Source of the DNA: Streptomyces humicola
GTDB lineage: Bacteria; Actinomycetota; Actinomycetes; Streptomycetales; Streptomycetaceae
DNA: 64,000 nucleotides
Assembly (NCBI RefSeq): GCF_024436035.1
Contig: NZ_JANFNG010000023.1
Coordinates: forward strand, 1-64,000
Reading direction: 5' to 3'
Both the position numbers and the translations under genes were made by a program. The first letter of the stretch is position 1, and every line of letters begins with the position of its first letter. The notes beneath the pieces were generated by a model. The model did not search any database. It was not told the origin of the DNA and saw only the letters and a program-made list of their open reading frames with translations. Of this stretch, positions 26,435 to 35,855 are shown in pieces.

Positions 26435-27406
26435 TCAGGAGTGGAACGGCAGCCCGGCGTCGGCGACCAGGTCCAGCTCCTCGGTTCCGTCCGGCGCCAC
26501 CAGCGACGGAGTGCCGTCGGCGACCGGGACGACGCCGAGGGCGAGGAGTTCGGCCATGGCCGCGCTGCCGGCCATGTCACGCACTTGGAGCTGGTAGCGG
26601 GCGGTCGTGCGGTAGGTGCCGCCGGACTCGTCGCCGGTGCGCTGCAGGAACCCCGAGTCGACGAGGAACGCGACGGCCTTGCCCACGATGCCGGTGGTCG
26701 AACCGGCGAGGCGGCGGGCGTCCTTGGTGGCTCCTGTCGCGCTGCGTCGTGCGTAGACCCGCCAGGCCGCTTCCAGGCCGGGCGCCTCGCTCGCCGGGTC
26801 GGTGTTCTCGCCCTGCTCCTCGGCCCGCTCCTCCAGGCGGCGGCACGCTTGGCGGACGAAGGCGTCGACACCGTTGACGGTGATACGGCCGATGTAGCCG
26901 TCGTCGGCGAGATCGGCGGGGCGCGGGAACGCCATGGCGGCGACGGCGAGATGGGCCAGACCGTGCAGGAAGCGGTCGGTGGAGTCGGAGGCGGCACGGC
27001 GCGAGTAGTCGCCCATGCGGACGGCGAACACCGAGTCCTCGGCGGCGGCGAGCGCCATGCCGGCGCGCGCGGAGACCTCCAGTATCACCAGGCCGAGCCC
27101 GGCGGCGACGGCGTCGGCGAGCCGTGCGAAGGCGGGGTCGTCGCGGTGGCGTCGGATCAGCTCGGCGTACTCGGCATCACGCGCGGGCAGCAGCTTCGGC
27201 TGAAGTCCGCAGGCGACCAGACGCGAGGCGTCGGCGACATCGGCCGGCGTCATGCGGTCCGGGGCGCCGGCGCCCTGCTGCGCCTCGGCGCCGTGCTCGT
27301 GTTCGTCGCTCATCTGCGGCCTGTCTGCTCGCTTCTCCGCCCGCGAGGCGAGAGGTGCGGGCATCATCGCCGTCTGCGGCCCGGAGGCCTCGCGCGCGTC
27401 GCTCAC
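26435..27406 (-). CDS. Second subunit of SMC-like complex (JetB/MksE-like)
   Basis: A 323-aa protein without signal peptide or membrane helices. After a disordered first 50 residues come helices and a winged-helix-like C-terminal part ending in GGTYRTTARYQLQVRDMA, a strand-rich stretch like the wing of KITE proteins (MukE/MksE/JetB). The assignment rests on position and general architecture, not on a clear sequence signature. GTG 27406 overlaps the stop of the upstream gene by 4 bp (GTGA), so the two are translationally coupled. The SMC-like ATPase gene follows after 88 bp. Confidence 0.65.
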   Translation of the reverse strand: MSDAREASGPQTAMMPAPLASRAEKRADRPQMSDEHEHGAEAQQGAGAPDRMTPADVADASRLVACGLQPKLLPARDAEYAELIRRHRDDPAFARLADAVAAGLGLVILEVSARAGMALAAAEDSVFAVRMGDYSRRAASDSTDRFLHGLAHLAVAAMAFPRPADLADDGYIGRITVNGVDAFVRQACRRLEERAEEQGENTDPASEAPGLEAAWRVYARRSATGATKDARRLAGSTTGIVGKAVAFLVDSGFLQRTGDESGGTYRTTARYQLQVRDMAGSAAMAELLALGVVPVADGTPSLVAPDGTEELDLVADAGLPFHS

Positions 27407-28935
27407 GTGATCTCCTCTGCCGTCCGTCCGGCGGCCATCTCCGCCGCGTCGAGCAGTGCCGAGCCGACGATCAGGTCGGCGCCGCCGAACTCCGGGTCGT
27501 CCAGCTCGGTGCCGTCGTCGACAGCGAACAGCAGCCGCTGCTCGCCCTGCCGGTACGCCGTGCCGACCGGCGGGCTGGCCGCGTGGACCGCCAGCAGGGC
27601 GACCAGATAGGGCAGTTCAGGGTCGCGGCGCCGGGCCTCGGCGAGGAGCCCGGACAGCCGGCGGGGCGCGTCGTGCGGGAGATCGAGCAGTTCGAGGGCG
27701 GCGTCGAGCTGCTCCTCGGTGAACCTGCTGTCCTCGGGCGTCGCGACGAGATCCGGCTCGGGCATCCGCGCGCCGAGGTGCTCACGTTCCACCGGCGGCG
27801 TGAGCAGCGCCTCGACGAGATCGCCCACCCGCACCGCGGGCGGGGTGCGCAGCCCGGCGCCGCGCGCGAAGAAGGCGTCGGTGACCCGGGCCGCCTGCTC
27901 CACAGGGAGCAGCAGCACGGGGGCGAGCAGTTGCCCGTACAGGTCGAGGCCGGCCCGCGCGGGCGGCGCGGCGAACGCCTGCCGGTCCTGTTCGGCGCGG
28001 AAGAGCGGCCCGGCCTCCAGCAGCCGGGACTGCAGCTGCGTGTGGCGGCGGATGCAGTCCTTGACGATGTCGACGAGTTCCGCGGCGCGCCGCTTGTGCT
28101 CGGGCTCCTCCGACTCGTCGCGCGCCTTGCGGATGTTGGTGAGGATCGCGTTCTCGTGGCGGTAGCGGTCGGCGACGTGGTCGAGCGCCTCGTTGATCAG
28201 GTCGGGCACGGCGCGCAGCCAGTCGACCGCGCGGACGTCGCGCCGGGTCGCCTCCAGGGCGCGGCGGAGCGACTCGGCGTACTGGACGGTGCGGTACCTG
28301 GCCTGTTCCGCGGCGAGTTGGGCGTCGGCGAGACGGCCGCGGTTGATCAGCACTTCCAGCTTGACCTCGGCGGCGATCTGGGCGCTGGTGACGTCGGTGT
28401 CGAGGGCGCCGACGAGCACGTTGACGGCCTCGTCGGTGGCGCGCAGATAGACCGTGCCGCCGGGCCCCGGCACCTCCTCGATCAGCTTGAAGTCGTAGTC
28501 ACGGCGGACGTAGACGCCGTCGGTGCCGAACGTTCCGTACACCGCGCGGAATCCGCGGTCGACGCTGCCGACGTTGATCAGGTTCTCCAGCGCCCAGCGG
28601 GCCACCCGCTCGTGCTCCTCCGCGCTGCGCTGGGGGGTCTGGGCGGCGACGCGCGGCAGCAGGCGGGCGATTATCTGATCGTGGTCGGCGCCGGTGTCGA
28701 AGTCCATGTTCAGCGTGACCAGGTCGATGGCGGCGAGCGCCACCTCGGCCATCGCGTACGTGGAGTACTCCCCGGCGAGATTGGCCTTGCGTACGTCCAG
28801 GTCGTGCAGCGGCGCGGTGCAGGCCAGCGCCTTGAGCCGACGGGCCAGGCCCTCGTCGGCTGCGGGCCCGGGCGCGACGGGGCGCGCCGGGCCGGCGGTG
28901 TGCTGCGCAGGGGTCCGCGCGGTGGACGTACTCAC
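27403..28935 (-). CDS. First subunit of SMC-like complex (kleisin/JetA-like)
   Basis: A 510-aa soluble protein. The N-terminal half (KALACTAPLHDLDVRKANLAGEYSTYAMAE start omitted from motif calling) is helical and carries RRDYDFKLIEEV. A coiled-coil segment lies around residues 215-335 and an acidic C-terminal half follows. This layout and its place at the head of the operon fit a JetA/MukF-like kleisin, but I see no diagnostic motif. GTG 28935 is chosen because a TAATGT -10 box lies 7 nt upstream, as in leaderless transcripts; ATG 28965 is possible but has no Shine-Dalgarno. No JetD/MksG nuclease gene is adjacent. Confidence 0.65.
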   Translation of the reverse strand: MSTSTARTPAQHTAGPARPVAPGPAADEGLARRLKALACTAPLHDLDVRKANLAGEYSTYAMAEVALAAIDLVTLNMDFDTGADHDQIIARLLPRVAAQTPQRSAEEHERVARWALENLINVGSVDRGFRAVYGTFGTDGVYVRRDYDFKLIEEVPGPGGTVYLRATDEAVNVLVGALDTDVTSAQIAAEVKLEVLINRGRLADAQLAAEQARYRTVQYAESLRRALEATRRDVRAVDWLRAVPDLINEALDHVADRYRHENAILTNIRKARDESEEPEHKRRAAELVDIVKDCIRRHTQLQSRLLEAGPLFRAEQDRQAFAAPPARAGLDLYGQLLAPVLLLPVEQAARVTDAFFARGAGLRTPPAVRVGDLVEALLTPPVEREHLGARMPEPDLVATPEDSRFTEEQLDAALELLDLPHDAPRRLSGLLAEARRRDPELPYLVALLAVHAASPPVGTAYRQGEQRLLFAVDDGTELDDPEFGGADLIVGSALLDAAEMAAGRTAEEIT

Positions 28936-28942
28936 GACGGAC

Positions 28943-28948
28943 ACATTA
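28943..28948 (-). promoter_or_regulatory. Candidate -10 box for leaderless start of SMC-like operon
   Basis: TAATGT on the minus strand lies exactly 7 nt before GTG 28935, the spacing of actinobacterial leaderless transcripts. It lies downstream of the oxoprolinase stop at 28984 and would separate the SMC-like operon from the oxoproline operon. The -35 is not clear. Confidence 0.4.
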
Positions 28949-28983
28949 GGCGGTCCCACCGACATTGATCTAAATCGGCTCGG

Positions 28984-31900
28984 TCAGGACGGGCTGCTCC
29001 CGTACCCGCCGCCGCCCGGCGTCCGCACGACGAGCACATCCCCGGCGCCGACCTCGGCCGCGTCGCACCCGCCCAGCTCGTCGACGGCGCCGTCCGCCCG
29101 CTCGACGAGGTTGGCGCCGAGCGCTCCCGGCCCGCCGCCCGCCATGCCGTAGGGCGCCACCCTGCGGTGGCCGGACAGCAGCGCCACCGTCATCGGTTCG
29201 AGGAATCGGATACGCCGCTCGACGCCGCATCCGCCGTGCCAGCGGCCGCTGCCGCCGCTGCCGTTGCGGATCCGGAACTCCTCGACGCGCACGGGGTAGC
29301 GCCATTCGAGGATCTCGGGGTCGGTAAGGCGCGAATTGGTCATATGGGTCTGCACCGCATCGGCGCCGTCGAAGCCGTCGCCCGCGCCCGAGCCGGAGGC
29401 GACGGTCTCGTAGTACTGGACGCGGTCGTTGCCGAAGGTGACGTTGTTCATGGTGCCCGATCCCTCGGCCTGGGCACGCAGCACGGCGTAGAGGGCGCCG
29501 GTGACGGCCTGGGAGGTCTCCACGTTCCCTGCGACCGTGGCGGCCGGGTAGCTCGGTGCGAGCATGCAGCCCTCGGGCACGCGGACGTCGAGCGGCTTCA
29601 GGCAGCCGCTGTTGAGCGGGATGTCGTCGGCGACGAGGGTGCGGAAGACGTAGAGCACGGCCGCCATGACCACCGAGCGGGGGGCGTTGGTGTTCCCCGG
29701 CTGCTGCGGCGAGGTGCCGGTGAAGTCGAGGACGGCGCTGCGCGAGGCGCGGTCCACGCGCAGCGCGACCTGGATGACGGCGCCGCCGTCGGTCTCGTAG
29801 CGGTACTCGCCGTCGTCGAGGTCGGCGATGATCCGGCGCACCGATTCCTCGGCGTTGTCCTGCACGTGCCGCATGTAGGCGTGCACGACGTCGAGGCCGA
29901 ACTGGTCGACCATGCGGTGCAGTTCGTGGATGCCCTTCTCGTTGGCGGCGATCTGGGCGCGCAGGTCGGCGAGGTTGGCCTCCGGGTCGCGCGAGGGGTA
30001 CAGCGCGCCGGTGAGCAGCGCGCGCGTCTCCGCCTCGCGCAGCCTGCCGTCGCGTACCAGCAGCCAGTTGTCGAACAGCACGCCTTCCTCGTCGATGGTG
30101 CGGCTGAACGCGGGCATCGAGCCAGGGGTGAGGCCGCCGATCTCGGCGTGGTGGCCGCGTGAGGCGACGAGGAACAGCAGCTCCCGCCCGTCGGCGTCGA
30201 AGACGGGGGTGACCACGGTGACGTCCGGCAGGTGAGTGCCGCCGTGGTAGGGGTCGTTGATGGCGTAGACGTCGCCCGGCCGCATACCCGCCCGTCTCCC
30301 GCCACCCCCCTCGTCCGAGGCGCTGCGCGCCGCTGTCACTCCGGCATTGCGCCGCAGCACCTCCTTGATGGACTCGCCCATCGAGCCGAGGTGGACCGGG
30401 ATGTGCGGGGCGTTGGCGATCAGATTGCCCTCGGGGTCGAACAGGGCGCAGGAGAAGTCGAGCCGCTCCTTGATGTTGACTGAGTGCGCGGTGTTCTCCA
30501 GGCGGACGCCCATCTGCTCGGCGATCGCCATGAACAGGTTGTTGAACACCTCCAGCATCACCGGGTCGACGCTGGTGCCGACCGCCGTCGTGCGCGGGCG
30601 TGGCCGGGAGCGGGTGAGGACGAGGTCGCCGTGCGGATCGCCGGCGGCGCGCCAGCCGGGGTCGACGACGGTGGTGGCATCGGCCTCGGCGATGATCGCC
30701 GGGCCCTCGACGACGTCACCGGGCCGGATGTCGTCCCGCCGGTACAACTCGGTCTCCTGCCAGCGCCCTTCGGTGAAAATCCGCACCGTGGCCGCCGGGC
30801 GAAGGGTCCCCTCGGGCTGCTCGTGCACGGCAGGGGGCTGTGCGGGCGGCCCCGAGGAACCGGTGGCCTCGACGGAGACCGCCTCGACGACGAGTGGCTT
30901 GTCCATGACGAAGCCGTAGCGGCCGCGGTGGTCGCGCTCGAATGCGGCCTGCATCCGCTCGGGGGTGTCGAGTGCGACGGGGAGGGAGGAGTCGGTGCCC
31001 TCGTAGCGCAGCAGCACCCGGCCGGTGGTGCGGACGGTGTCCGCCGGCACGCCGTCGTCGTGCAGCTGCGCTCGCGCGAGCCGCTCCAGTTCGGCGCACG
31101 CCTCCTCGACCTTGCTCATCGTCCCGGCGGCGAGCCGGGACTCCACGGACCGTTCGCGCAGCGCCACCGCGTCCGCCATGCCGATGCCGTACGCCGACAG
31201 CACCCCGGCGAGCGGCGGTACGAGGACGGTGTCGATGCCGAGCGCGTCGGCGACCGCGCAGGCGTGCTGGCCGCCCGCGCCGCCGAAGCTGGTCAGCGCA
31301 TAGCGGGTGACGTCGCGGCCGCGCTGGACGGAGATCTTCTTCACCGCGTTGGCGATGTTGAGCACGGCGATGTCGAGGTAGCCCGCGGCGACCTCCTCCG
31401 GGGTGCGGCGGTCGCCGGTCGCCTCGGCCGACTGTTCGGCGAGCTCTTCGAAGCGGCGGCGTACGACAGCGTCGTCGAGCGGCTGGTCGCCGTCCTTGCC
31501 GAACACCCGTGGGAAGTGGGCGGGTTGGATGCGGCCCAGCATGACGTTGGCGTCGGTGACGGTGAGCGGGCCGCCGCGCCGGTAACAGGCGGGTCCGGGA
31601 TCGGCGCCTGCCGAGTCGGGGCCGACGCGGTAGCGCATCCCGTCGAAGTGGAGCACCGAGCCCCCGCCCGCCGCCACGGTGTGGATGTCGGTCATGGGTG
31701 CGCGCATCCGCACCCCCGCGACCTGGGTGCCCAGCACCCGTTCGATCTCGCCCGCGTAGTGCGAGACGTCGGTGGACGTGCCACCCATGTCGAAGCCGAT
31801 TGCACGGTCGTAGCCCGCCCTGGCGGCGGCGCGCGCCATGCCGACCACACCGCCGGCGGGGCCGGAGAGCACCGCGTCCTTGCCGCGGAAGTGACCGGCC

Positions 31901-32637
31901 TCCCGCAGCCCGCCGCCGGACTGCATGAACATCAGCCGCACGTCGCGCAGTTCGCCGGCCACCTGGTCGACGTAGCGGCGCAGGATCGGGGAGAGATAGG
32001 CGTCGACGACGGTGGTGTCGCCGCGTGGCACGAGTTTGATCAGTGGGCTCACCTCGTGCGAGCAGCTCACCTGAGTGAAGCCGAGCCGTCGTGCCGCCTC
32101 GGCGACGGCGCCCTCGTGCTCGGGATGGCGGTATCCGTGCAGGAAGACCACGGCCGCGCTGCGGATGCCGTCGCGGTGGGCGTCGCGCAGCGCCTCGGTG
32201 GCCGCGCCCAGGTCCAGGGGGCGCACCGTCTCCCCGTGCGCGCCGACGCGTTCGGGTACCTCGATGACGCGCTCGTACAGCGCCCCGGGCAGCACGATGT
32301 GCCGGTCGAAGAGGCGGGGCCGGTTCTGGTAGGCAATGCGCAGCGCGTCGCGGAAACCTTCGGTGACGACGAGGACGGTGGGTTCGCCGGTGCGTTCCAG
32401 CAGGGCGTTGGTGGCTACCGTCGTCCCCATCTTGACCACGTCGATCCGATGGGACGGGATCGGCTCATCCGGCTCCAGGCCGAGGACGAGCCGGATTCCG
32501 GCGACGGCCGCGTCGCGGTAGGCCTCCGGGCGCTGGGAGAGCAGCTTGCGGCTGACCACGTGTGCGTCCGGGGTCACCGCCACGACGTCGGTGAAGGTGC
32601 CGCCACGGTCGATCCAGAACTGCCAGCGCCCGGTCAT
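28984..32637 (-). CDS. ATP-dependent 5-oxoprolinase, single chain (HyuA-HyuB fusion)
   Basis: A 1217-aa enzyme with the hydantoinase/oxoprolinase A half (N-terminal [25 protein letters not shown]; residues ~1-665) fused to the B half (from about 690, [16 protein letters not shown], through [13 protein letters not shown]). It is the length of eukaryotic-type OPLAH, which hydrolyses 5-oxo-L-proline to glutamate with ATP; hydantoinase activity cannot be excluded. ATG 32637 is favoured because MTGRWQFW begins the fold. It lies 39 bp after pcp in the DUF969-DUF979-pcp operon, which supports oxoproline as substrate. Confidence 0.88.
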   Translation of the reverse strand: MTGRWQFWIDRGGTFTDVVAVTPDAHVVSRKLLSQRPEAYRDAAVAGIRLVLGLEPDEPIPSHRIDVVKMGTTVATNALLERTGEPTVLVVTEGFRDALRIAYQNRPRLFDRHIVLPGALYERVIEVPERVGAHGETVRPLDLGAATEALRDAHRDGIRSAAVVFLHGYRHPEHEGAVAEAARRLGFTQVSCSHEVSPLIKLVPRGDTTVVDAYLSPILRRYVDQVAGELRDVRLMFMQSGGGLREAGHFRGKDAVLSGPAGGVVGMARAAARAGYDRAIGFDMGGTSTDVSHYAGEIERVLGTQVAGVRMRAPMTDIHTVAAGGGSVLHFDGMRYRVGPDSAGADPGPACYRRGGPLTVTDANVMLGRIQPAHFPRVFGKDGDQPLDDAVVRRRFEELAEQSAEATGDRRTPEEVAAGYLDIAVLNIANAVKKISVQRGRDVTRYALTSFGGAGGQHACAVADALGIDTVLVPPLAGVLSAYGIGMADAVALRERSVESRLAAGTMSKVEEACAELERLARAQLHDDGVPADTVRTTGRVLLRYEGTDSSLPVALDTPERMQAAFERDHRGRYGFVMDKPLVVEAVSVEATGSSGPPAQPPAVHEQPEGTLRPAATVRIFTEGRWQETELYRRDDIRPGDVVEGPAIIAEADATTVVDPGWRAAGDPHGDLVLTRSRPRPRTTAVGTSVDPVMLEVFNNLFMAIAEQMGVRLENTAHSVNIKERLDFSCALFDPEGNLIANAPHIPVHLGSMGESIKEVLRRNAGVTAARSASDEGGGGRRAGMRPGDVYAINDPYHGGTHLPDVTVVTPVFDADGRELLFLVASRGHHAEIGGLTPGSMPAFSRTIDEEGVLFDNWLLVRDGRLREAETRALLTGALYPSRDPEANLADLRAQIAANEKGIHELHRMVDQFGLDVVHAYMRHVQDNAEESVRRIIADLDDGEYRYETDGGAVIQVALRVDRASRSAVLDFTGTSPQQPGNTNAPRSVVMAAVLYVFRTLVADDIPLNSGCLKPLDVRVPEGCMLAPSYPAATVAGNVETSQAVTGALYAVLRAQAEGSGTMNNVTFGNDRVQYYETVASGSGAGDGFDGADAVQTHMTNSRLTDPEILEWRYPVRVEEFRIRNGSGGSGRWHGGCGVERRIRFLEPMTVALLSGHRRVAPYGMAGGGPGALGANLVERADGAVDELGGCDAAEVGAGDVLVVRTPGGGGYGSSPS

Positions 32638-32676
32638 GTGCTCATTGTGCGCCCGGAGCATCCCGCCGCGCCCGGG

Positions 32677-33321
32677 TCAGTGCGTGGCACCGCCGGCCAC
32701 CACGATGTCCTCGGTACGGGAGGCGGCAGCGGTCACGACGGCGCGCAGCCCTTCGGCGGCGAGGGTGACCGGCAGCGACGGCTGTGCCCGGTCGGTGACC
32801 TGCTCGGGCGCGTACGGCAGATGAACAAAGCCGCCGCGCATGTGCGGTCGCTGCGTGGCCATCAGATGCATGAGGCCGTAGAAGACGTGGTTGCAGACGA
32901 AGGTGCCCGCGGTCTGCGATACGGAGGCGGGCACCCCTGCGGCGCGGGCCGCGGCCACGCACGCCTTGACCGGCAAGGTGGAGAAGTACGCGGCCGGCCC
33001 GCCCTCGACGACGGGTCTGTCGACCGGCTGCCGTCCGGCGTTGTCGGGGATGCGCGCGTCGTCGACGTTGATGGCGATGCGCTCCACGGTCACGTCCGGG
33101 CGCCCTCCGGCCTGGCCGGTGCAGATCACCACGTCCGGCTCGGTGCGTGCGACCGCCGCCGTCAGCTCGTCGAGGGCGACGGAGAAGACACAGCTGAGCC
33201 GTGATGAGACCACCTCGACACCCGGCGGATGGACGGCGACGACGTCGGCGACTGCCCGCTCCGACGGGTTGACGCTGTCGCCGCCGAACGGTTCGAAGGC
33301 GGTGAGCAGGACACGAGTCAT
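32677..33321 (-). CDS. pcp: Pyroglutamyl peptidase (pyrrolidone-carboxylate peptidase)
   Basis: A 214-aa cysteine peptidase of family C15 that removes N-terminal pyroglutamate from peptides, giving free 5-oxoproline. The N-terminal LLTAFEPFGGDSVNPS and the catalytic-cysteine motif TAGTFVCNHVFY are clear. ATG 33321 is preferred: GAGGGG lies 7 nt upstream, whereas the ATG at 33327 abuts it. It sits in the operon DUF969-DUF979-pcp-oxoprolinase, directly supplying the substrate of the next enzyme. Confidence 0.95.
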   Translation of the reverse strand: MTRVLLTAFEPFGGDSVNPSERAVADVVAVHPPGVEVVSSRLSCVFSVALDELTAAVARTEPDVVICTGQAGGRPDVTVERIAINVDDARIPDNAGRQPVDRPVVEGGPAAYFSTLPVKACVAAARAAGVPASVSQTAGTFVCNHVFYGLMHLMATQRPHMRGGFVHLPYAPEQVTDRAQPSLPVTLAAEGLRAVVTAAASRTEDIVVAGGATH

Positions 33322-33331
33322 CTCCATCCCC

Positions 33332-33376
33332 CTCAGAAAGCGAAGACTCAGAATACGAAGACTCAGAAAGCGAAGA
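33332..33376 (-). repeat. Three 15-bp tandem repeats carrying in-frame stops
   Basis: Plus-strand units CTCAGAAAGCGAAGA, CTCAGAATACGAAGA and CTCAGAAAGCGAAGA occupy 33332, 33347 and 33362. On the coding minus strand each gives Phe-(Ala/Val)-Phe-stop in the DUF979 frame, so the end of that gene has been triplicated in the gap before pcp. Confidence 0.85.
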
Positions 33377-34328
33377 GCGCCATGATGAGCATCGTGCACA
33401 CCAGCAGCGCGCCCGCGGTGGGCAGTTGGGCCTTGATCGGCCCGTATTGGTCCTTCAGTTCGAGCAGCGTGGCGGGCACGATGTTGAAATTGGCGGCCAT
33501 CGGGGTGCACAGCGTCCCGCAGAAACCTGCGAGCATGCCGGTGGCGAGGACGGCCGCGGGGTTGCCGTGCGCCTGCTGGATCAGCACAGGCCAGCCGACC
33601 GCTGCCGTCATCACCGGGAAGGCCGCGAAGGCGTTGCCCATGATCATGGTGAACAGCGCCATTCCGAGGCAGTACACGACCACGGCGGTGTACGTCTGCC
33701 CGTGCGGCAGCAGTTGCGAGGTGATCCCGCCCACCGCCCTGCCGACCCCGGCCTGCTGGAATATGGCGCCGAGCGTGGCGAGCAGCTGCGGAAGCAGCAG
33801 CGCCCACCCCATCGCCTCGAGCATCCCGCGGCCGGCGTGCAGGGGCTCGGCCGGCCGCCGCTCGCGCAGCAGGACCATGGCGACGACGAGGGCGATCACG
33901 GCGCCCGCGCCGAGGCCGAGGATCGTCTCGCTGCCCGGTTCGAGCACGGGCGTTCTCCCGATGCGCCAGCCCTTCACGACAACGGCGCAGAGCATCGCCA
34001 CGACCGGAATGGTCAGCGCCGGTAGGAAGATGCGGTTGCCGAGCCGGGCGGCGGATGCGGCGCGCTGGGCGTGGTCGGTGCGCACCGCGCCGCGTCCGGT
34101 GAAGCCGAACCCGGCAAGGACAGCCATCAGCAGGACGGCGGCGCCGAGCGGTTCCGCGGGTGCGGTCTTGTCGACCACGAAGGTGCTGTAGACGAAGCCG
34201 GCGCCGATGAGGCCCCAGAAGGCCGCCGTGCCGCGGCGCTTGGGGTTGGTCCGGTCACGCAGCATCTGCACGGCCATGGTGAGGAAGACGGCGCCGATCA
34301 GCCAATAGAACCATTCCGCCTTGATCAT
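33363..34328 (-). CDS. DUF979 membrane protein (putative oxoproline/peptide permease subunit)
   Basis: A 321-aa polytopic membrane protein with about 9-10 hydrophobic helices. FTMIMGNAFAAFPVMTAAVGWP and GFCGTLCTPMAANFNIVP are conserved DUF979 stretches. DUF979 always travels with DUF969, and often with pcp; the two together are predicted to form a transporter. ATG 34328 overlaps the DUF969 stop (ATGA). The last codons, Phe-Ala-Phe-stop, lie in a 15-bp tandem repeat. Context with two oxoprolinases suggests import of 5-oxoproline or pyroglutamyl peptides; transport has not been shown for this protein. Confidence 0.88.
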   Translation of the reverse strand: MIKAEWFYWLIGAVFLTMAVQMLRDRTNPKRRGTAAFWGLIGAGFVYSTFVVDKTAPAEPLGAAVLLMAVLAGFGFTGRGAVRTDHAQRAASAARLGNRIFLPALTIPVVAMLCAVVVKGWRIGRTPVLEPGSETILGLGAGAVIALVVAMVLLRERRPAEPLHAGRGMLEAMGWALLLPQLLATLGAIFQQAGVGRAVGGITSQLLPHGQTYTAVVVYCLGMALFTMIMGNAFAAFPVMTAAVGWPVLIQQAHGNPAAVLATGMLAGFCGTLCTPMAANFNIVPATLLELKDQYGPIKAQLPTAGALLVCTMLIMALFAF

Positions 34329-35041
34329 GACGCGGCCTCCCCCGCGGAGCGGCGGGCCTGTGGTGCGCCCACGGCCGCCGACTCGCGTTCCAGCGCGCGG
34401 TCCAGGCACAGCAGCCGGGCGCCGTGGATGACGAAGGCGCAGGCTGCGGTGGGGATCGCCCACAGCGCGAGCCGCACGGGCTCCAGATGGGTGCCGTATG
34501 TGGTGTTGACGAATCCGGTGATCAGCAGGATCGAGCCGACCGCGAGGAAGCAGTCCTCACCGAAGAAGAGTCCGACGGTGTCGGCGCTCGCCGCGTAGGA
34601 CCGCACGCGCTCGCACACCCGCTCCGGGAGGGTGCCATGCCGGCGCTCGGCGGCGCCCTCCGCGATCGGGGCGACCATCGGACGTACCGTCTGGGCTGGG
34701 CCGCCGACGCTCTGCAGGCCCACCGCCGCGGTCAGCTGACGCAGCAGCAGGTAGAGCGTGAGGAAGCGCCCGGTGGTCAGCTTGGCGAACCGGCCGATGA
34801 ATGCACGGGCCTGTTCCTGCAGCCCGTGCCGTTCGAGCAGGCCGATCACCGGCAGGGTGATGGCGAAGATCGTGACCGAGCGGCTGCCGGCGAATCCCGT
34901 GCCGAAGGCTGCGAGGACGTCGCGCAGTGACAGTCCGCCGAGCAGGCCGGTGACGACGCCGGCCACACCGACCACGAGCAAAGGGTTCCGCTTCGTGGCG
35001 AATCCGGCAATCACCACGAGGACGCCGATCAGAGTGAGCAT
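34325..35041 (-). CDS. DUF969 membrane protein (putative oxoproline/peptide permease subunit)
   Basis: A 238-aa polytopic membrane protein. The start LIGVLVVIAGFATKRNPLLVV, the SVTIFAITLPVIGLLERHGLQEQA block and GLQSVGGPAQTVRPM are typical of DUF969. ATG 35041 has GGAAGG 7 nt upstream. It is the first gene of the minus-strand oxoproline operon and diverges from the GntR regulator; the palindrome at 35102-35114 lies between. It probably forms the membrane unit with DUF979. Confidence 0.88.
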   Translation of the reverse strand: MLTLIGVLVVIAGFATKRNPLLVVGVAGVVTGLLGGLSLRDVLAAFGTGFAGSRSVTIFAITLPVIGLLERHGLQEQARAFIGRFAKLTTGRFLTLYLLLRQLTAAVGLQSVGGPAQTVRPMVAPIAEGAAERRHGTLPERVCERVRSYAASADTVGLFFGEDCFLAVGSILLITGFVNTTYGTHLEPVRLALWAIPTAACAFVIHGARLLCLDRALERESAAVGAPQARRSAGEAAS

Positions 35042-35101
35042 GCGTCCGCCTTCCACACTGGGGACCCCTGGACGGAGGGGGCTTGCCGAGGACGGTAGAG
35101 T

Positions 35102-35114
35102 ATTGTTGAACAAT
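35102..35114. promoter_or_regulatory. Palindrome ATTGTTGAACAAT, predicted GntR operator
   Basis: A perfect 6-bp inverted repeat around one G lies between the divergent DUF969 and GntR starts. TTGTTnAACAA-like sites are typical of FadR-subfamily GntR regulators. It is placed to control both operons. Confidence 0.75.
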
Positions 35115-35153
35115 CCCACAAGGGGACGAGGGCAAGGAGCGGTGAAGAGCGTC

Positions 35154-35855
35154 ATGGAACGCAGCGAACGCAGCGATCCGTTCGGCGGGGTACCGGCCGA
35201 ACAGCTGGTCCCCGGCCGCGCCAGCGCCGCCCAGCTCGTCGCCGGTGTGCTGCGCGACCGCATCGCGGCCGGAGCGCTGCTTCCCGGCGACCGGCTGTCC
35301 GAGGAGTCGCTCGGCGAACGGCTCGGTGTCTCCCGCAACACGCTGCGCGAGGCGTTCCGCATGCTCGCCGAGGAACGACTCGTGGTGCACGAGATGAACC
35401 GCGGCGTGTTCGTGCGCGTCCTCGCGCCGGACGACGTCAGCGACATCTACGTGGTGCGCCGTGCCCTGGAAACCGCGGGCGTACGGGCGGATCCGCCGTC
35501 GCCCGGCGCTGTGCAGGCCGTCGCCGCTGCCGTCGCCGACGGTGAGGCCGCGGCCGAGGCCGGCGACTGGACCGCGGTGGGCAACGCCGACCTCCGGTTC
35601 CACCGGGCGATCGGCGCCCTCACCGGGAGCGAGCGGGTCGACGCCGCCCTCACCGGCGTGCTCACCGAACTGCGTCTCGCCTTCGCCGTCATGCCCTCGC
35701 CGCGCCCGTTCCACGAGCCCTTCCTGCACCGCAACCGCGAGCTGTCCGAGCTGCTGTCACGAGGCGAACGCCGACGGGCGGAGCACGAGTTGACCACCTA
35801 TCTCGAGGACGCCCGCGTAATGATCACAGACCGCATGACGGAGGCCGAGGCATGA
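35154..35855 (+). CDS. GntR-family (FadR-type) regulator of the oxoproline locus
   Basis: A 233-aa regulator with an N-terminal winged helix (about residues 20-85, LSEESLGERLGVSRNTLREAFRML) and a C-terminal all-helical FCD effector domain (DLRFHRAIGALTGSERVD). The start could be GTG 35142 or ATG 35154; AAGGAG at 35134-35139 is too close to the first and somewhat far from the second. It is the first gene of the pxpABC operon, overlapping pxpA by 4 bp, and diverges from the DUF969 operon. The effector is probably 5-oxoproline or glutamate-related (inference). Confidence 0.88.
   Translation: MERSERSDPFGGVPAEQLVPGRASAAQLVAGVLRDRIAAGALLPGDRLSEESLGERLGVSRNTLREAFRMLAEERLVVHEMNRGVFVRVLAPDDVSDIYVVRRALETAGVRADPPSPGAVQAVAAAVADGEAAAEAGDWTAVGNADLRFHRAIGALTGSERVDAALTGVLTELRLAFAVMPSPRPFHEPFLHRNRELSELLSRGERRRAEHELTTYLEDARVMITDRMTEAEA

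Noticed and set aside
23866-26877. 1003-aa open frame antisense to the SMC-like gene
   Set aside because: Gly/Arg-rich shadow with no domain features; the minus-strand product has Walker A, Walker B and the ABC signature.
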